From JAAYZM01 sp964510785 (GTDB taxonomy: Bacteria; Actinomycetota; Actinomycetes; Actinomycetales; Cellulomonadaceae), in assembly GCA_964510785.1 (NCBI GenBank), contig CAZECM010000082.1, positions 1 to 13,291 on the forward strand: DNA of 13,291 nt, given 5' to 3'. Positions 7,122 through 13,291 of this stretch are shown piece after piece. The position numbers and the translations under genes are program-made. The notes under the pieces were generated by a model. The model did no database searches and was not told the DNA's origin. It saw nothing but the letters and a program-made list of their open reading frames with translations. The stretch's first letter is position 1, and the number at the start of each line of letters is the position of its first letter.

Positions 7122-7580
7122 ATGAGCGACTCCGACCAACCCTCGCGTCCGGACGCCCCCGAGCCGGACTCCGACCAGCTCCCGCTCGAGGACACGCTCG
7201 TCGCCCGCGGTGTCGACGACCTGCTCGACGAGGGCTACTCCCCGCCGGACCGACCCCGGACCAACCGCTGGGGCGAGACCCCGCTCGAGGAGTCGCTCGG
7301 GGAGAGCCTCGACCTGCGGCTCACGCAGGAGGAGCCCGAGCTCTGGGACCCGGAGCACCGCGCACCCGCCGGTTCCGAGGAGGACCGCACCGGCAGGCTC
7401 GCCGTGGACGACGACGAGGACACCGACCCCACCGGCGCCGGTTCGCAGCACCTGCTGGCCGACGACCTCGGTATCGCCGGCGGGGCCGCGAGCGCCGAGG
7501 AGGCGGCGATGCACGTCATTCCCGAGGACGACGACGGCCTCGACGACACCGAGCTCGACGACGCGGACGAGCAGCGCTGA
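7122..7580 (+). CDS. DUF5709-like acidic actinobacterial protein of unknown function
   Basis: This is a 152-residue, very acidic, soluble protein with no signal peptide or membrane segment. The pattern QLPLEDTLVARGVDDLLDEGYSPPDRP, NRWGETPLEESLGESLDLRLTQEEPE, then ADDLGIAGGAASAEEAAMHVI, fits my memory of the DUF5709 family, whose function is unknown. The ATG at 7122 is the only sensible start, since no other start codon is in frame nearby. Its GGAGG (7116-7120) is only 1 nt away, closer than a Shine-Dalgarno normally sits, so initiation may be weak or leaderless. It diverges from rplM. Its stop TGA (7578-7580) directly abuts the stop of the convergent ABC-F gene. Confidence 0.8.
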   Translation: MSDSDQPSRPDAPEPDSDQLPLEDTLVARGVDDLLDEGYSPPDRPRTNRWGETPLEESLGESLDLRLTQEEPELWDPEHRAPAGSEEDRTGRLAVDDDEDTDPTGAGSQHLLADDLGIAGGAASAEEAAMHVIPEDDDGLDDTELDDADEQR

Positions 7581-7588
7581 CTAGCGCT
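7573..7588. repeat. Small inverted repeat at abutting convergent stops
   Basis: AGCGCT (7573-7578), GACT, AGCGCT (7583-7588) form a 6-bp stem with a 4-nt loop. The stop codons of both convergent genes (TGA 7578-7580 on plus, TAG 7581-7583 on minus) fall in or at the edge of the loop. It could act as a minimal two-way terminator. It is short, and the arms are themselves palindromic, so chance is possible. Confidence 0.35.
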
Positions 7589-9263
7589 CCCGGCGTACCC
7601 GCTCGGCGTCCCACACGGGCCCGTCGGTCTCCCGGACCTCGCCGTCGGCCCCGAAGGAGAGGAAGCGGTCGAAGCCTCGCGCGAACCACCGGTCGTGCGT
7701 GACCGCGAGGACGGTGCCCTCGAAGGCGTCGAGACCCGCCTCGAGCGCCTCGGCGGAGTGCAGGTCGAGGTTGTCGGTCGGCTCGTCCAGCAGCAGCAGG
7801 GTCGCGCCGGCGAGCTCGAGCAGCAGGATCTGGAACCGCGCCTGCTGCCCTCCCGAGAGCGTGTCGTACGTCTGCTGCGCGGCCGCGACGAGCTCGTAGC
7901 GGTCGAGCGCGCGGCTCGCCGGCTCGCGCGAGAGCCCGCCGCGCCTTCCCTCGCCCCGGTGCAGGATCTCGAGCAGCGTGCGCCCCGCGTACTGCGGGTG
8001 GGTGTGGTTCTGGGCGAACCAGCCGGGCAGCACCCGAGCGCCGAGCACCACCGTGCCCGCGTGCGTGACGGGATCGACGGGGACGTCGCCGTCGGGCCGC
8101 TGCTCGGGAGCGGGGTCGGTGCCGCCACCGGCGAGCAGCCGAAGGAAGTGCGACTTGCCCGAGCCGTTCGAGCCGAGCACCGCGACGCGCTCCCCGAACC
8201 ACACCTCGAGGTCGAAGGGCCGCATGAGCCCGGTGAGCTCGAGCCCGGTGCAGACGACGGCGCGCTTCGCGGTACGCCCGCCCGCGAGCCGCATGCGCAC
8301 GTGCTGGCGCTGGGGAGTCTCCTCCGGGGGGCCGGCGTCCTCGAAGCGCCGCAGCCTCGTCTGTGCGGCGTGGTAGCGCGAGGTCATCTTGTCGCTCGAC
8401 GCCGCCTGGACCCGCAGCGTCGCGACAAGGGTGCGCAGCTTGGCGTGCTCCTCGTCCCAGCGCCGGCGCAGCTCGGCGAGCCGCGCGAGCCGGTCCTCGC
8501 GGGCGCGGCCGTACGACGCGAAGCCGCCGCCGTGCACCCAGCACATCGCCCCGGCCGCCGTGGGCTCGAGCGTCGCGATGTGGGTGGCCGCACGGGCGAG
8601 CAGCTCGCGGTCGTGCGAGATGAACAGGATGGTCTTGGGCGAGGCGACGATCTGCTCCTCGAGCCACCGCTTCGTCGGCACGTCGAGGTGGTTGTCGGGC
8701 TCGTCGAGCAGGAGCACCTCCTCGGGGCCGCGCAGCAGCGCCTCGACCATGAGTCGCTTCTGCTCGCCGCCCGAGAGGGTGGACAGCTCACGCCACTGCG
8801 CCTTCTCGAAGGGGATCGACAGGACGGCGTCGGTCACGAGGTCCCAGCTCGCTTCGGCGTCGTAGCCGCCGACGTCGGCCCACTCGGCGAGCGCGTGCGC
8901 GTAACGCATCTGTGCGGGCTCGTCGTCGACCGTCATCACGTCGTGCTCGGCGGCGTCGAGCTCGCGCGCCGCGTCCCGCACCGGCCCCGGGGCCAGGTCG
9001 ACCAGGAGGTCGCGCACGGTGCGACCGTCGTCCTCGCGCCCCGTGAGCTGGCGCATGACGCCCACGCCGCCGGAGCGGGTGACCACGCCCTCGAGCGGGT
9101 CGAGCTCGCCCATGACGATCCGCAGCAGCGTCGTCTTGCCCGCGCCGTTGGGGCCGATGAGCGCGACCTTGGCGCCGTCGGCCACACGGAGCGAGACGTC
9201 GCCCAGGAGCGGCCGGCCGTCGGGAAGGGCGAACGCGACGCCCGCGATGTCGATGTGTCCCAC
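7581..9263 (-). CDS. ABC-F family ATPase (ribosome-associated type)
   Basis: This 560-residue soluble protein has two ABC domains and no membrane segment, the ABC-F layout; characterised members act on ribosomes (translation factors, antibiotic protection). Domain 1 has Walker A GPNGAGKTT (37-45), signature LSGGEQKR (163-170), Walker B LLLDEPDNHLD (184-194) and His217. The linker, about 255-325, is charged and helical (RLAELRRRWDEEHAKL), like the ABC-F interdomain arm. Domain 2 has GSNGSGKSH (364-372; His in place of the usual Thr), LSGGQQAR (469-476), LLLLDEPTDNLD (489-500) and His523. It does not look like Uup, and I cannot place it in EttA or a resistance subfamily. The start is GTG 9263. 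A G5/C5 hairpin just upstream (9264-9281) could mask its purine-rich Shine-Dalgarno. Confidence 0.9.
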   Translation of the reverse strand: MGHIDIAGVAFALPDGRPLLGDVSLRVADGAKVALIGPNGAGKTTLLRIVMGELDPLEGVVTRSGGVGVMRQLTGREDDGRTVRDLLVDLAPGPVRDAARELDAAEHDVMTVDDEPAQMRYAHALAEWADVGGYDAEASWDLVTDAVLSIPFEKAQWRELSTLSGGEQKRLMVEALLRGPEEVLLLDEPDNHLDVPTKRWLEEQIVASPKTILFISHDRELLARAATHIATLEPTAAGAMCWVHGGGFASYGRAREDRLARLAELRRRWDEEHAKLRTLVATLRVQAASSDKMTSRYHAAQTRLRRFEDAGPPEETPQRQHVRMRLAGGRTAKRAVVCTGLELTGLMRPFDLEVWFGERVAVLGSNGSGKSHFLRLLAGGGTDPAPEQRPDGDVPVDPVTHAGTVVLGARVLPGWFAQNHTHPQYAGRTLLEILHRGEGRRGGLSREPASRALDRYELVAAAQQTYDTLSGGQQARFQILLLELAGATLLLLDEPTDNLDLHSAEALEAGLDAFEGTVLAVTHDRWFARGFDRFLSFGADGEVRETDGPVWDAERVRRER

Positions 9264-9281
9264 GGGGGTCCAGTCTCCCCC
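9264..9281 (-). promoter_or_regulatory. Possible hairpin over the ABC-F ribosome-binding site
   Basis: Five C (9277-9281) and five G (9264-9268) on the plus strand are complementary across an 8-nt loop. In the minus-strand message the G-run plus AG (GGGGGAG) is the best Shine-Dalgarno, and its pairing C-run touches the GTG start. Folding would hide the site. The stem is short but all G:C. Confidence 0.35.
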
Positions 9282-9392
9282 GCCCCGCGCGCGACGGCGA
9301 ACGAATACTGCGCGCCGGCGCGGTGACGGTGAACGCAGACGCTCAAGCCCTCACCGTGTCATACCGAGAAGAAGGAGATGGGGCTACCAACG

Positions 9393-9743
9393 ATGTCGAC
9401 ACGTCCAGGTTCCACACGCACCGCGCTCTTCACCGGACTCGCGGCCTTCGCGCTCACCCTCGGCGTGACGGCGGGAGCCGCGGCAGGGGCGCAGCCGACC
9501 GAGCAGGCGACGGCCGCCGCGGTGACGACCCCCGCTGCCGTCAAGAAGTTCAAGAACTGCACCGCGCTGAACAAGAAGTACCCCGGCAGGGTCGCGAAGA
9601 GCTCCAAGGTGAAGAACACCAAGGTGGTCAAGGGCAAGAAGGTCGCGGCGAAGTCGAAGTACCGGCCGAAGGTGCACAAGAAGCTCTACGCCAAGAACAA
9701 GGGTCTCGACCGGGACAAGGACGGCATCGCCTGCGAGCGCTGA
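9393..9743 (+). CDS. Secreted excalibur calcium-binding domain protein
   Basis: This is a 116-residue small exported protein. A signal peptide (MSTRPGSTRTALFTGLAAFALTLG, then VTAGAAAGA with likely cleavage before QP) is followed by an Ala/Thr linker. The C-terminal excalibur-like domain has FKNCTALNKKYPG at the front and the Ca-binding-like LDRDKDGIACER at the end (Cys56 and Cys114 may pair). Between them is a lysine-rich insert of about 30 residues (KVKNTKVVKGKKVAAKSK...), longer than the compact family domain. I prefer ATG 9393. The in-frame ATG 9378 directly touches its AAGGAG and would add MGLPT. For 9393 that AAGGAG is 15 nt away, so initiation is not clear. The domain's role at the cell surface is unknown. 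Confidence 0.83.
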   Translation: MSTRPGSTRTALFTGLAAFALTLGVTAGAAAGAQPTEQATAAAVTTPAAVKKFKNCTALNKKYPGRVAKSSKVKNTKVVKGKKVAAKSKYRPKVHKKLYAKNKGLDRDKDGIACER

Positions 9744-9748
9744 GCTGC

Positions 9749-9776
9749 GCTCGGCGGTTCTACACAGGCGCCGAGC
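9749..9776. terminator. Possible two-way terminator between excalibur gene and truA
   Basis: GCTCGGCG (9749-9756) and CGCCGAGC (9769-9776) form a perfect 8-bp GC stem with a 12-nt loop, 5 bp after the excalibur stop. The loop contains the truA stop (9760-9762), so the right arm is truA coding sequence. No T-run follows on either strand, so this is a weak call. Confidence 0.45.
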
Positions 9777-10653
9777 CGCTCCGGGTCTGAGCCGTCGTGC
9801 GCCGGGCTCGGGTCGCCGCAGCGCGCACGGCGACCTCGGCGTCCGAGGGGTAGGCGACCGACTCGAGCGTGAGGCCGTGCGGCGGGGCGAGCGCCTCCGT
9901 GAGGTCCCCGCGCTCGCCCACGAGCAGCGTGGCGAGCCAGCCCGGGTCGTGGCGCCCTTCCCCGACGGCGAGGCTCGCCCCGACGAGCGCGCGCACCATG
10001 TGGTGGCAGAACGCGTCCGCGACGACGGTCGCGATCACGAGGCCGGCGTCGGCCCCCTCGACCGGTCGCTCCCACGTGAAGCGGGCGAGCGTGCGGATCG
10101 TCGTGGCGCCCACGCGCGGCTTGCAGAACGTCACGAAGTCGTGGAGGCCGGCGACCGGTTCCGCGGCGAGGGACATCGCGGCGACGTCGAGCGTTCGCTG
10201 GTGCCACGTCACGGAGGACCGGCGCAAGGGGTCGCGGGTCGCGGCGTCGTCGGACAACCGGTAGACGTAGCGTCGGTCGAGCGCGGAGAAGCGTGCGTCG
10301 AAGCCTTCGGGGGCGACGACCGCGCGATGCACGACGACGTCTCGTGGCAGCACGCCCGCGAGCCGGCGCACGAGGGACTCCTCGGGGCGGAGCCCAGAAC
10401 GGCCGACGACGGCGCGCCACGCCTCGGTGTCGATGTCGACGTGGGCGACCTGGCCGCGCGCGTGGACCCCCGTGTCGGTGCGCCCCGCCACGGTGAGCCT
10501 GGGGACGGGCAGCCCGCGCCGCTCGGTGCCCAGGACCATCGCGAGCGCGTCCTCGAGCGTGCCCTGGACCGTCCGCAGCTCCGGCTGGCGCGCCCAGCCC
10601 AGGAAGTCTGAGCCGTCGTAGGACAGGTCGAGCCGGATGCGCACAGTCGTCAC
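9760..10653 (-). CDS. truA: tRNA pseudouridine(38-40) synthase
   Basis: This protein of about 297 residues converts U38-U40 of the tRNA anticodon stem-loop to pseudouridine. It opens VRIRLDLSYDGSDFLGW and carries the catalytic motif AGRTDTGVHA with Asp60. Other family segments are FDARFSALDRRYVYRL, HDFVTFCKP and DAFCHHMVRALVG. The start is uncertain: GTG codons at 10662, 10659, 10653 and 10644 are all in frame, and the best purine run GGGGAGG (10678-10684) is too far upstream of any of them. I use 10653. It follows rplQ in many actinobacteria, whereas here two genes intervene. It diverges from the sugar-kinase gene, with starts about 65 bp apart. Confidence 0.93.
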   Translation of the reverse strand: MTTVRIRLDLSYDGSDFLGWARQPELRTVQGTLEDALAMVLGTERRGLPVPRLTVAGRTDTGVHARGQVAHVDIDTEAWRAVVGRSGLRPEESLVRRLAGVLPRDVVVHRAVVAPEGFDARFSALDRRYVYRLSDDAATRDPLRRSSVTWHQRTLDVAAMSLAAEPVAGLHDFVTFCKPRVGATTIRTLARFTWERPVEGADAGLVIATVVADAFCHHMVRALVGASLAVGEGRHDPGWLATLLVGERGDLTEALAPPHGLTLESVAYPSDAEVAVRAAATRARRTTAQTRSGSAPV

Positions 10654-10704
10654 GGTCACCACGCTATCGGCCCCGATCCTCCCCTTGCGCCCCGGGCAGA
10701 GGTC

Positions 10705-10710
10705 TAGGTT
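10705..10710 (+). promoter_or_regulatory. -10 box for a probably leaderless ROK kinase mRNA
   Basis: TAGGTT ends 7 nt before the GTG at 10718, the spacing that puts the transcription start on the start codon itself. No Shine-Dalgarno lies between. Leaderless mRNAs with a TANNNT box at this distance are common in actinobacteria. No good -35 is visible. Confidence 0.5.
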
Positions 10711-10717
10711 GGGTGAC

Positions 10718-11482
10718 GTGGACGCCCAGGGAATGACGACGCTCGCGGTGGACTGCGGCGGGTCCGGCATCAAGGCGTCGGTGCTCGACGCCGCGGGCAC
10801 CATGCACGTGCCCAAGGTGCGCATCGCGACGCCGTACCCGCTGCCCCCGGAACGGCTCGTCGAGGAGATCGCCGGGCTCGCGGCGGACTTCCCGCCGTTC
10901 GACCGGATCACCGTGGGCCTGCCGGGCATGGTGCGCCACGGCGTCGTCGTGCACACCCCGCACTACGTCAACCGCTCCGGACCGCACACGAAGATCGTGC
11001 CCGAGGTCGCCGAGGCGTGGGCGGGATTCGACCTGCAGACCGCGCTCGCCGACCGGTTCGACGCGCCCGCGCTCGTGCTCAACGACGCGGAGGTGCACGG
11101 CGCCGGGGTGGTCTCCGGTGCGGGCGTCGAGTTCGTCCTCACGCTCGGCACGGGGCTCGGTTCGGCGCTCTTCGACGGCGGCCGCATCGCCCCGCACCTC
11201 GAGTGGTCCCACGCCCCCGTGCGCTGGGGCACCTCCTACGACGAGTACATCGGCCAGGCCGAGCGCGAGCGACTCGGTGACGGACGCTGGTCACGGCGCG
11301 TGCGCAAGGTCGTCGACGGGCTGCGGCCCGTGGTGTGGTGGGACCGCCTCTATCTCGGCGGAGGGAACGCGCGGTCCATCACGCCGCAGATCCTCGAGCG
11401 GCTCGGGGACGACGTCGTCATCGTGCCCAACTCCGCGGGGGTGGTCGGCGGCGTGCGTGCCTGGAGCCTGCGCCGCGGCTGA
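10718..11482 (+). CDS. ROK-family sugar kinase, polyphosphate-glucokinase-like
   Basis: This 254-residue cytosolic kinase probably phosphorylates glucose. The N-terminal phosphate loop is DCGGSGIKA (12-20). LNDAE (121-125) supplies the likely catalytic base Asp123, and TLGTGLGSA (142-150) is the second phosphate loop. The usual zinc cluster CxCGxxGC of classical ROK proteins is absent, as in polyphosphate glucokinases, and the E162/H165 pair (LEWSH) replaces the normal ExGH. The size and the GTGLGSA style fit PPGK, but polyphosphate versus ATP use cannot be read from this. The start is GTG 10718, with the -10 TAGGTT 7 nt upstream suggesting a leaderless mRNA. ATG 10733 is possible. Its last 65 bp overlap the convergent hydrolase gene. 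Confidence 0.85.
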   Translation: MDAQGMTTLAVDCGGSGIKASVLDAAGTMHVPKVRIATPYPLPPERLVEEIAGLAADFPPFDRITVGLPGMVRHGVVVHTPHYVNRSGPHTKIVPEVAEAWAGFDLQTALADRFDAPALVLNDAEVHGAGVVSGAGVEFVLTLGTGLGSALFDGGRIAPHLEWSHAPVRWGTSYDEYIGQAERERLGDGRWSRRVRKVVDGLRPVVWWDRLYLGGGNARSITPQILERLGDDVVIVPNSAGVVGGVRAWSLRRG

Positions 11483-12245
11483 CCGGTCGACCGGGCGCGA
11501 CGGCTCCACGGGCCTGGACGGCCGCCCGCGCCTCGACCTTCGCCACCGCCTCGAGCACGACCCGCGTGAACCGCACGGGCGCGTCGAGGCTCACGAGGTG
11601 CTTCGCACCGCGCACCACGCGGAGCCGGGTGTCACGGCCCGCCCGCGCATAGGCACGCTCGCGCGTCCGGAAGTGGTCGTACCGGCCGTTCACGAGCCAC
11701 ACCGGGACCTCGATCGCCGCGAGCTCGGCAAGAGGGTCCGCGCCCGCCATCTCCCGCAGCACGTCGTCCATGACATCGAGGGCGAACCCGCCCGCGGCGA
11801 TGTCGGCGGCGGCCTGCGGGGACAGCGTGCGGTCCACCATGAACTGATTGAGCCGCGCTCCGCCGTCGGGTGTCGCGACGATCCCCCGGGCGAGCAGGGC
11901 CCAGCCGTGCAGCACGGCCGAGGCGGGCGGTGTGCAGCATCCCGCGGCGACGACGGCACCCACCCCCGTCGCGTCGCTCGCTACCGCGTGCAGCGCCACG
12001 TAGGCACCGAGCGACAGGCCGACGACGACGACGGGCCCACCACCGCTCTCGGCTAGCTCACGCAATCCCGCGTGCACCGTGGCCGCCGCCGCCGTGAGCG
12101 TGAAGCGTTCGCCGGTCCGCGCACCGTGACCGGGCAGGTCTACCGCGAGCGTCCGGTGGCCGAGCTGTTCGAGCACCTCGACCTGCGCGCGCCACATCGT
12201 GCGCGAGGTACGCACGCCGTGCACGAAGAGGACCGGCACCGTCAT
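11418..12245 (-). CDS. Alpha/beta-fold hydrolase
   Basis: This 275-residue esterase/lipase-like protein opens TVPVLFVHGVRTSRTMW (oxyanion HG). The nucleophile elbow is GLSLG with Ser78. The likely acid is Asp190 (NGRYDH) and the base His216 (GAKHLVSLDAP), so the triad looks complete. No signal peptide is seen. The substrate is not predictable. The fold ends near residue 237; the last ~38 residues are basic and Pro/Arg-rich, and their codons run 65 bp into the ROK kinase gene on the other strand. This looks like a stop lost and replaced by the next one rather than a domain. I chose ATG 12245; a GTG at 12275 would add MLSDGRTVRG, which is less like the family. Confidence 0.85.
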   Translation of the reverse strand: MTVPVLFVHGVRTSRTMWRAQVEVLEQLGHRTLAVDLPGHGARTGERFTLTAAAATVHAGLRELAESGGGPVVVVGLSLGAYVALHAVASDATGVGAVVAAGCCTPPASAVLHGWALLARGIVATPDGGARLNQFMVDRTLSPQAAADIAAGGFALDVMDDVLREMAGADPLAELAAIEVPVWLVNGRYDHFRTRERAYARAGRDTRLRVVRGAKHLVSLDAPVRFTRVVLEAVAKVEARAAVQARGAVAPGRPVSRGAGSRHARRRPPPRSWAR

Positions 12246-12279
12246 GCCTCGCACCGTACGCCCGTCGGACAGCACGCAA

Positions 12280-12320
12280 AAGACCCCCGCACCCGGCCCG
12301 GAGGCAGGTGCGGGGGTCTT
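12280..12320 (-). terminator. Intrinsic terminator of the rpoA-rplQ transcript
   Basis: Perfect 14-bp arms AAGACCCCCGCACC (12280-12293) and GGTGCGGGGGTCTT (12307-12320) enclose a 13-nt loop and begin 13 bp after the rplQ stop. On the minus strand the stem is followed by a short T-run (CTTTTGC). This is the strongest terminator in the window, and it isolates the ribosomal operon from the hydrolase gene that follows in the same direction. Confidence 0.88.
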
Positions 12321-12333
12321 CGAGCCGTCTGGC

Positions 12334-12900
12334 TCAGGCCTTCTCGGCGTCGCCCTCGGCGGGCTCCTCCGCGGACGGCGCAGACGGCGCGGACTCGGCC
12401 GACGGCGCGGACGCAGCCGACTCCGTCGACTCGGCGGAAGCCGTCTCCTCGACGGTCTCCTCGACCTGCGCGGCGGCCTTCTTCGCGGCCGACTTCTCGG
12501 TCGCCTTGGTCGCCTCGCGGACGACGGCCTGCTTCGGGCTCACGGGCTCGAGCACGAGCTCGATGACCGCCATGGGGGCGTTGTCGCCCTTACGGGGGCC
12601 GATCTTGGTGATACGCGTGTAGCCACCCTGGCGCTCGGCCATGGCGGGTGCGATCTCCGTGAAGAGCTCGTGGACCACGGCCTTGTCGCGGACGACGGTC
12701 AGCACGCGACGGCGCGCGTGCAGGTCGCCACGCTTCGCGAACGTGATGAGGCGCTCGGCCAGGGGGCGCAGGCGCTTGGCCTTCGTCTCCGTCGTCGTGA
12801 TGCGGCGGTGCTCGAAGAGGCTCGTGGCGAGGTTCGCCAGCATCAGCCGCTCGTGCGCCGGTCCGCCACCGAGCCGGGGACCCTTGGTGGGGGTAGGCAT
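12334..12900 (-). CDS. rplQ: 50S ribosomal protein L17 with long acidic C-terminal tail
   Basis: This 188-residue protein lies near the exit of the ribosomal tunnel. The L17 domain is continuous over about the first 120 residues: MPTPTKGPRLGGGPAHERLM, NLATSLFEHRRITTTETKAKRLRPLAERLITFAKRG, then GGYTRITKIGPRKGDNAPMAVIEL. A tail of about 65 residues rich in Ala, Glu and Ser follows, with repeats of the SAPSAE type. L17 of many bacteria ends near residue 120, and actinobacterial L17 often has such tails. ATG 12900 has AAGGAG 8 nt upstream. It follows rpoA by 60 bp, and a strong terminator follows it. Confidence 0.96.
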   Translation of the reverse strand: MPTPTKGPRLGGGPAHERLMLANLATSLFEHRRITTTETKAKRLRPLAERLITFAKRGDLHARRRVLTVVRDKAVVHELFTEIAPAMAERQGGYTRITKIGPRKGDNAPMAVIELVLEPVSPKQAVVREATKATEKSAAKKAAAQVEETVEETASAESTESAASAPSAESAPSAPSAEEPAEGDAEKA

Positions 12901-12916
12901 GTCAGTAACTCCTTGG

Positions 12917-12931
12917 TGTCCAGGTTGGACA
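12917..12931. repeat. Short inverted repeat in the rpoA-rplQ gap
   Basis: TGTCCA (12917-12922) and TGGACA (12926-12931) are perfect 6-bp complements with a 3-nt loop, just upstream of the rplQ Shine-Dalgarno. In RNA this is a triloop hairpin. The half-sites match the TetR candidate operator at 3000-3017, but the spacing is 3 rather than 6 bases. Confidence 0.4.
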
Positions 12932-12960
12932 ACGGCGGTCGACCCGCCGCGTCCCCAGCG

Positions 12961-13291
12961 TCAGTAGGTCTCGGTGTCGGCGAACTCGTCGTCCGTGTCG
13001 GTGTAGTACGCCGACGGGTCGAAGTCGACGGGGCTGTCCTTGAGGGAGAGGCCCAGCTGTACGAGCTTCTCCTTGACCTCGGTGATCGACTTCGCACCGA
13101 AGTTGCGGATGTCGAGCAGGTCCTGCTCGCTGCGGGCGACGAGCTCACCCACCGTGTGGATGCCCTCGCGCTTGAGGCAGTTGTACGCGCGGATCGTGAG
13201 CTGCAGGTCCTCGACCGGGAGCGCGAGGTCCGCGGCGAGAGCAGCGTCGGTCGGCGAGGGGCCGATCTCGAGGCCGAGGGCATCGAGATCG
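12961..13291 (-). CDS. rpoA: RNA polymerase alpha subunit, C-terminal part
   Basis: This is the last 109 or so residues of the alpha subunit; the 5' end is beyond the window. The alpha C-terminal domain is complete: PVEDLQLTIRAYNCLKREGIHTVGELVARS, with the Arg and Asn matching E. coli R265/N268 that contact UP-element DNA and activators. IRNFGAKSITEVKEKLVQLGLSLKD follows. It ends in an acidic tail, DTDDEFADTETY. It sits directly before rplQ, the normal alpha-operon order. Confidence 0.97.
   Translation of the reverse strand, partial: DLDALGLEIGPSPTDAALAADLALPVEDLQLTIRAYNCLKREGIHTVGELVARSEQDLLDIRNFGAKSITEVKEKLVQLGLSLKDSPVDFDPSAYYTDTDDEFADTETY

Noticed and set aside
7695..9326. 543-codon plus-strand open frame opposite the ABC-F gene
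   Set aside because: It is a shadow of the ABC-F coding sequence, which has all Walker and signature motifs on the minus strand.
1..13291. tRNA, rRNA, CRISPR array, insertion sequence, prophage or attachment site
   Set aside because: No cloverleaf-like segment, spaced repeats, transposase or integrase sequence, or terminal inverted repeats were found on reading both strands.

Overview
The window looks like a draft-assembly contig from a high-GC actinobacterium. The reasons are very GC-rich third codon positions, frequent GTG starts, the actinobacterial gene order rpoA-rplQ-truA-rplM-rpsI-glmM, and a DUF5709-type acidic protein. The general look fits Micrococcales (Cellulomonadaceae or Promicromonosporaceae style), but that placement is an inference.

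Left part (1-3809): a peptide/oligosaccharide-type ABC importer on the minus strand. It has a lipoprotein solute-binding protein, then two ATPases that overlap by 4 bp. The second ATPase runs off the window. A TetR-family regulator is divergent from it. The 186-bp gap between regulator and binding protein holds an 18-bp perfect palindrome that overlaps the predicted -35 box of the binding-protein promoter, which is a good candidate operator. No permease lies between the binding protein and the ATPases, so the permeases must be further along or elsewhere. A 19+1+19 inverted repeat separates the binding-protein gene from the first ATPase. One ATPase contains ten N bases just before its ABC signature.

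Middle part (3866-6852): rplM-rpsI-glmM-def on the minus strand, reading right to left, with a predicted promoter for rplM near 7001-7037. def overlaps the glmM stop by 4 bp. glmM is broken as assembled: its ATG and first eight codons are in a different frame from the rest, and about 8 bp is missing in the conserved FGTDGVRG segment. In an essential gene this is probably a sequence or assembly error, but it should be checked.

Right part (7122-12320): a patchwork of single genes on alternating strands inserted into the ribosomal/RNA polymerase cluster. They are a DUF5709-like acidic protein (+), an ABC-F ATPase (-), a secreted excalibur-domain protein (+), truA (-), a ROK-family sugar kinase resembling polyphosphate glucokinase (+), and an alpha/beta hydrolase (-). 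Packing is extreme: two convergent genes abut with zero spacing, another convergent pair overlaps by 65 bp, and a third is 16 bp apart.

Right edge (12334-13291): rplQ with a long acidic Ala/Ser/Glu tail and a strong intrinsic terminator after it, preceded by the 3' part of rpoA (alpha C-terminal domain).

I see no tRNA, rRNA, CRISPR, insertion sequence or phage feature. I also see no convincing previously undescribed multi-gene system. The observations most worth checking are the glmM frame break, the TetR operator, the intergenic hairpin and the rplM leader.
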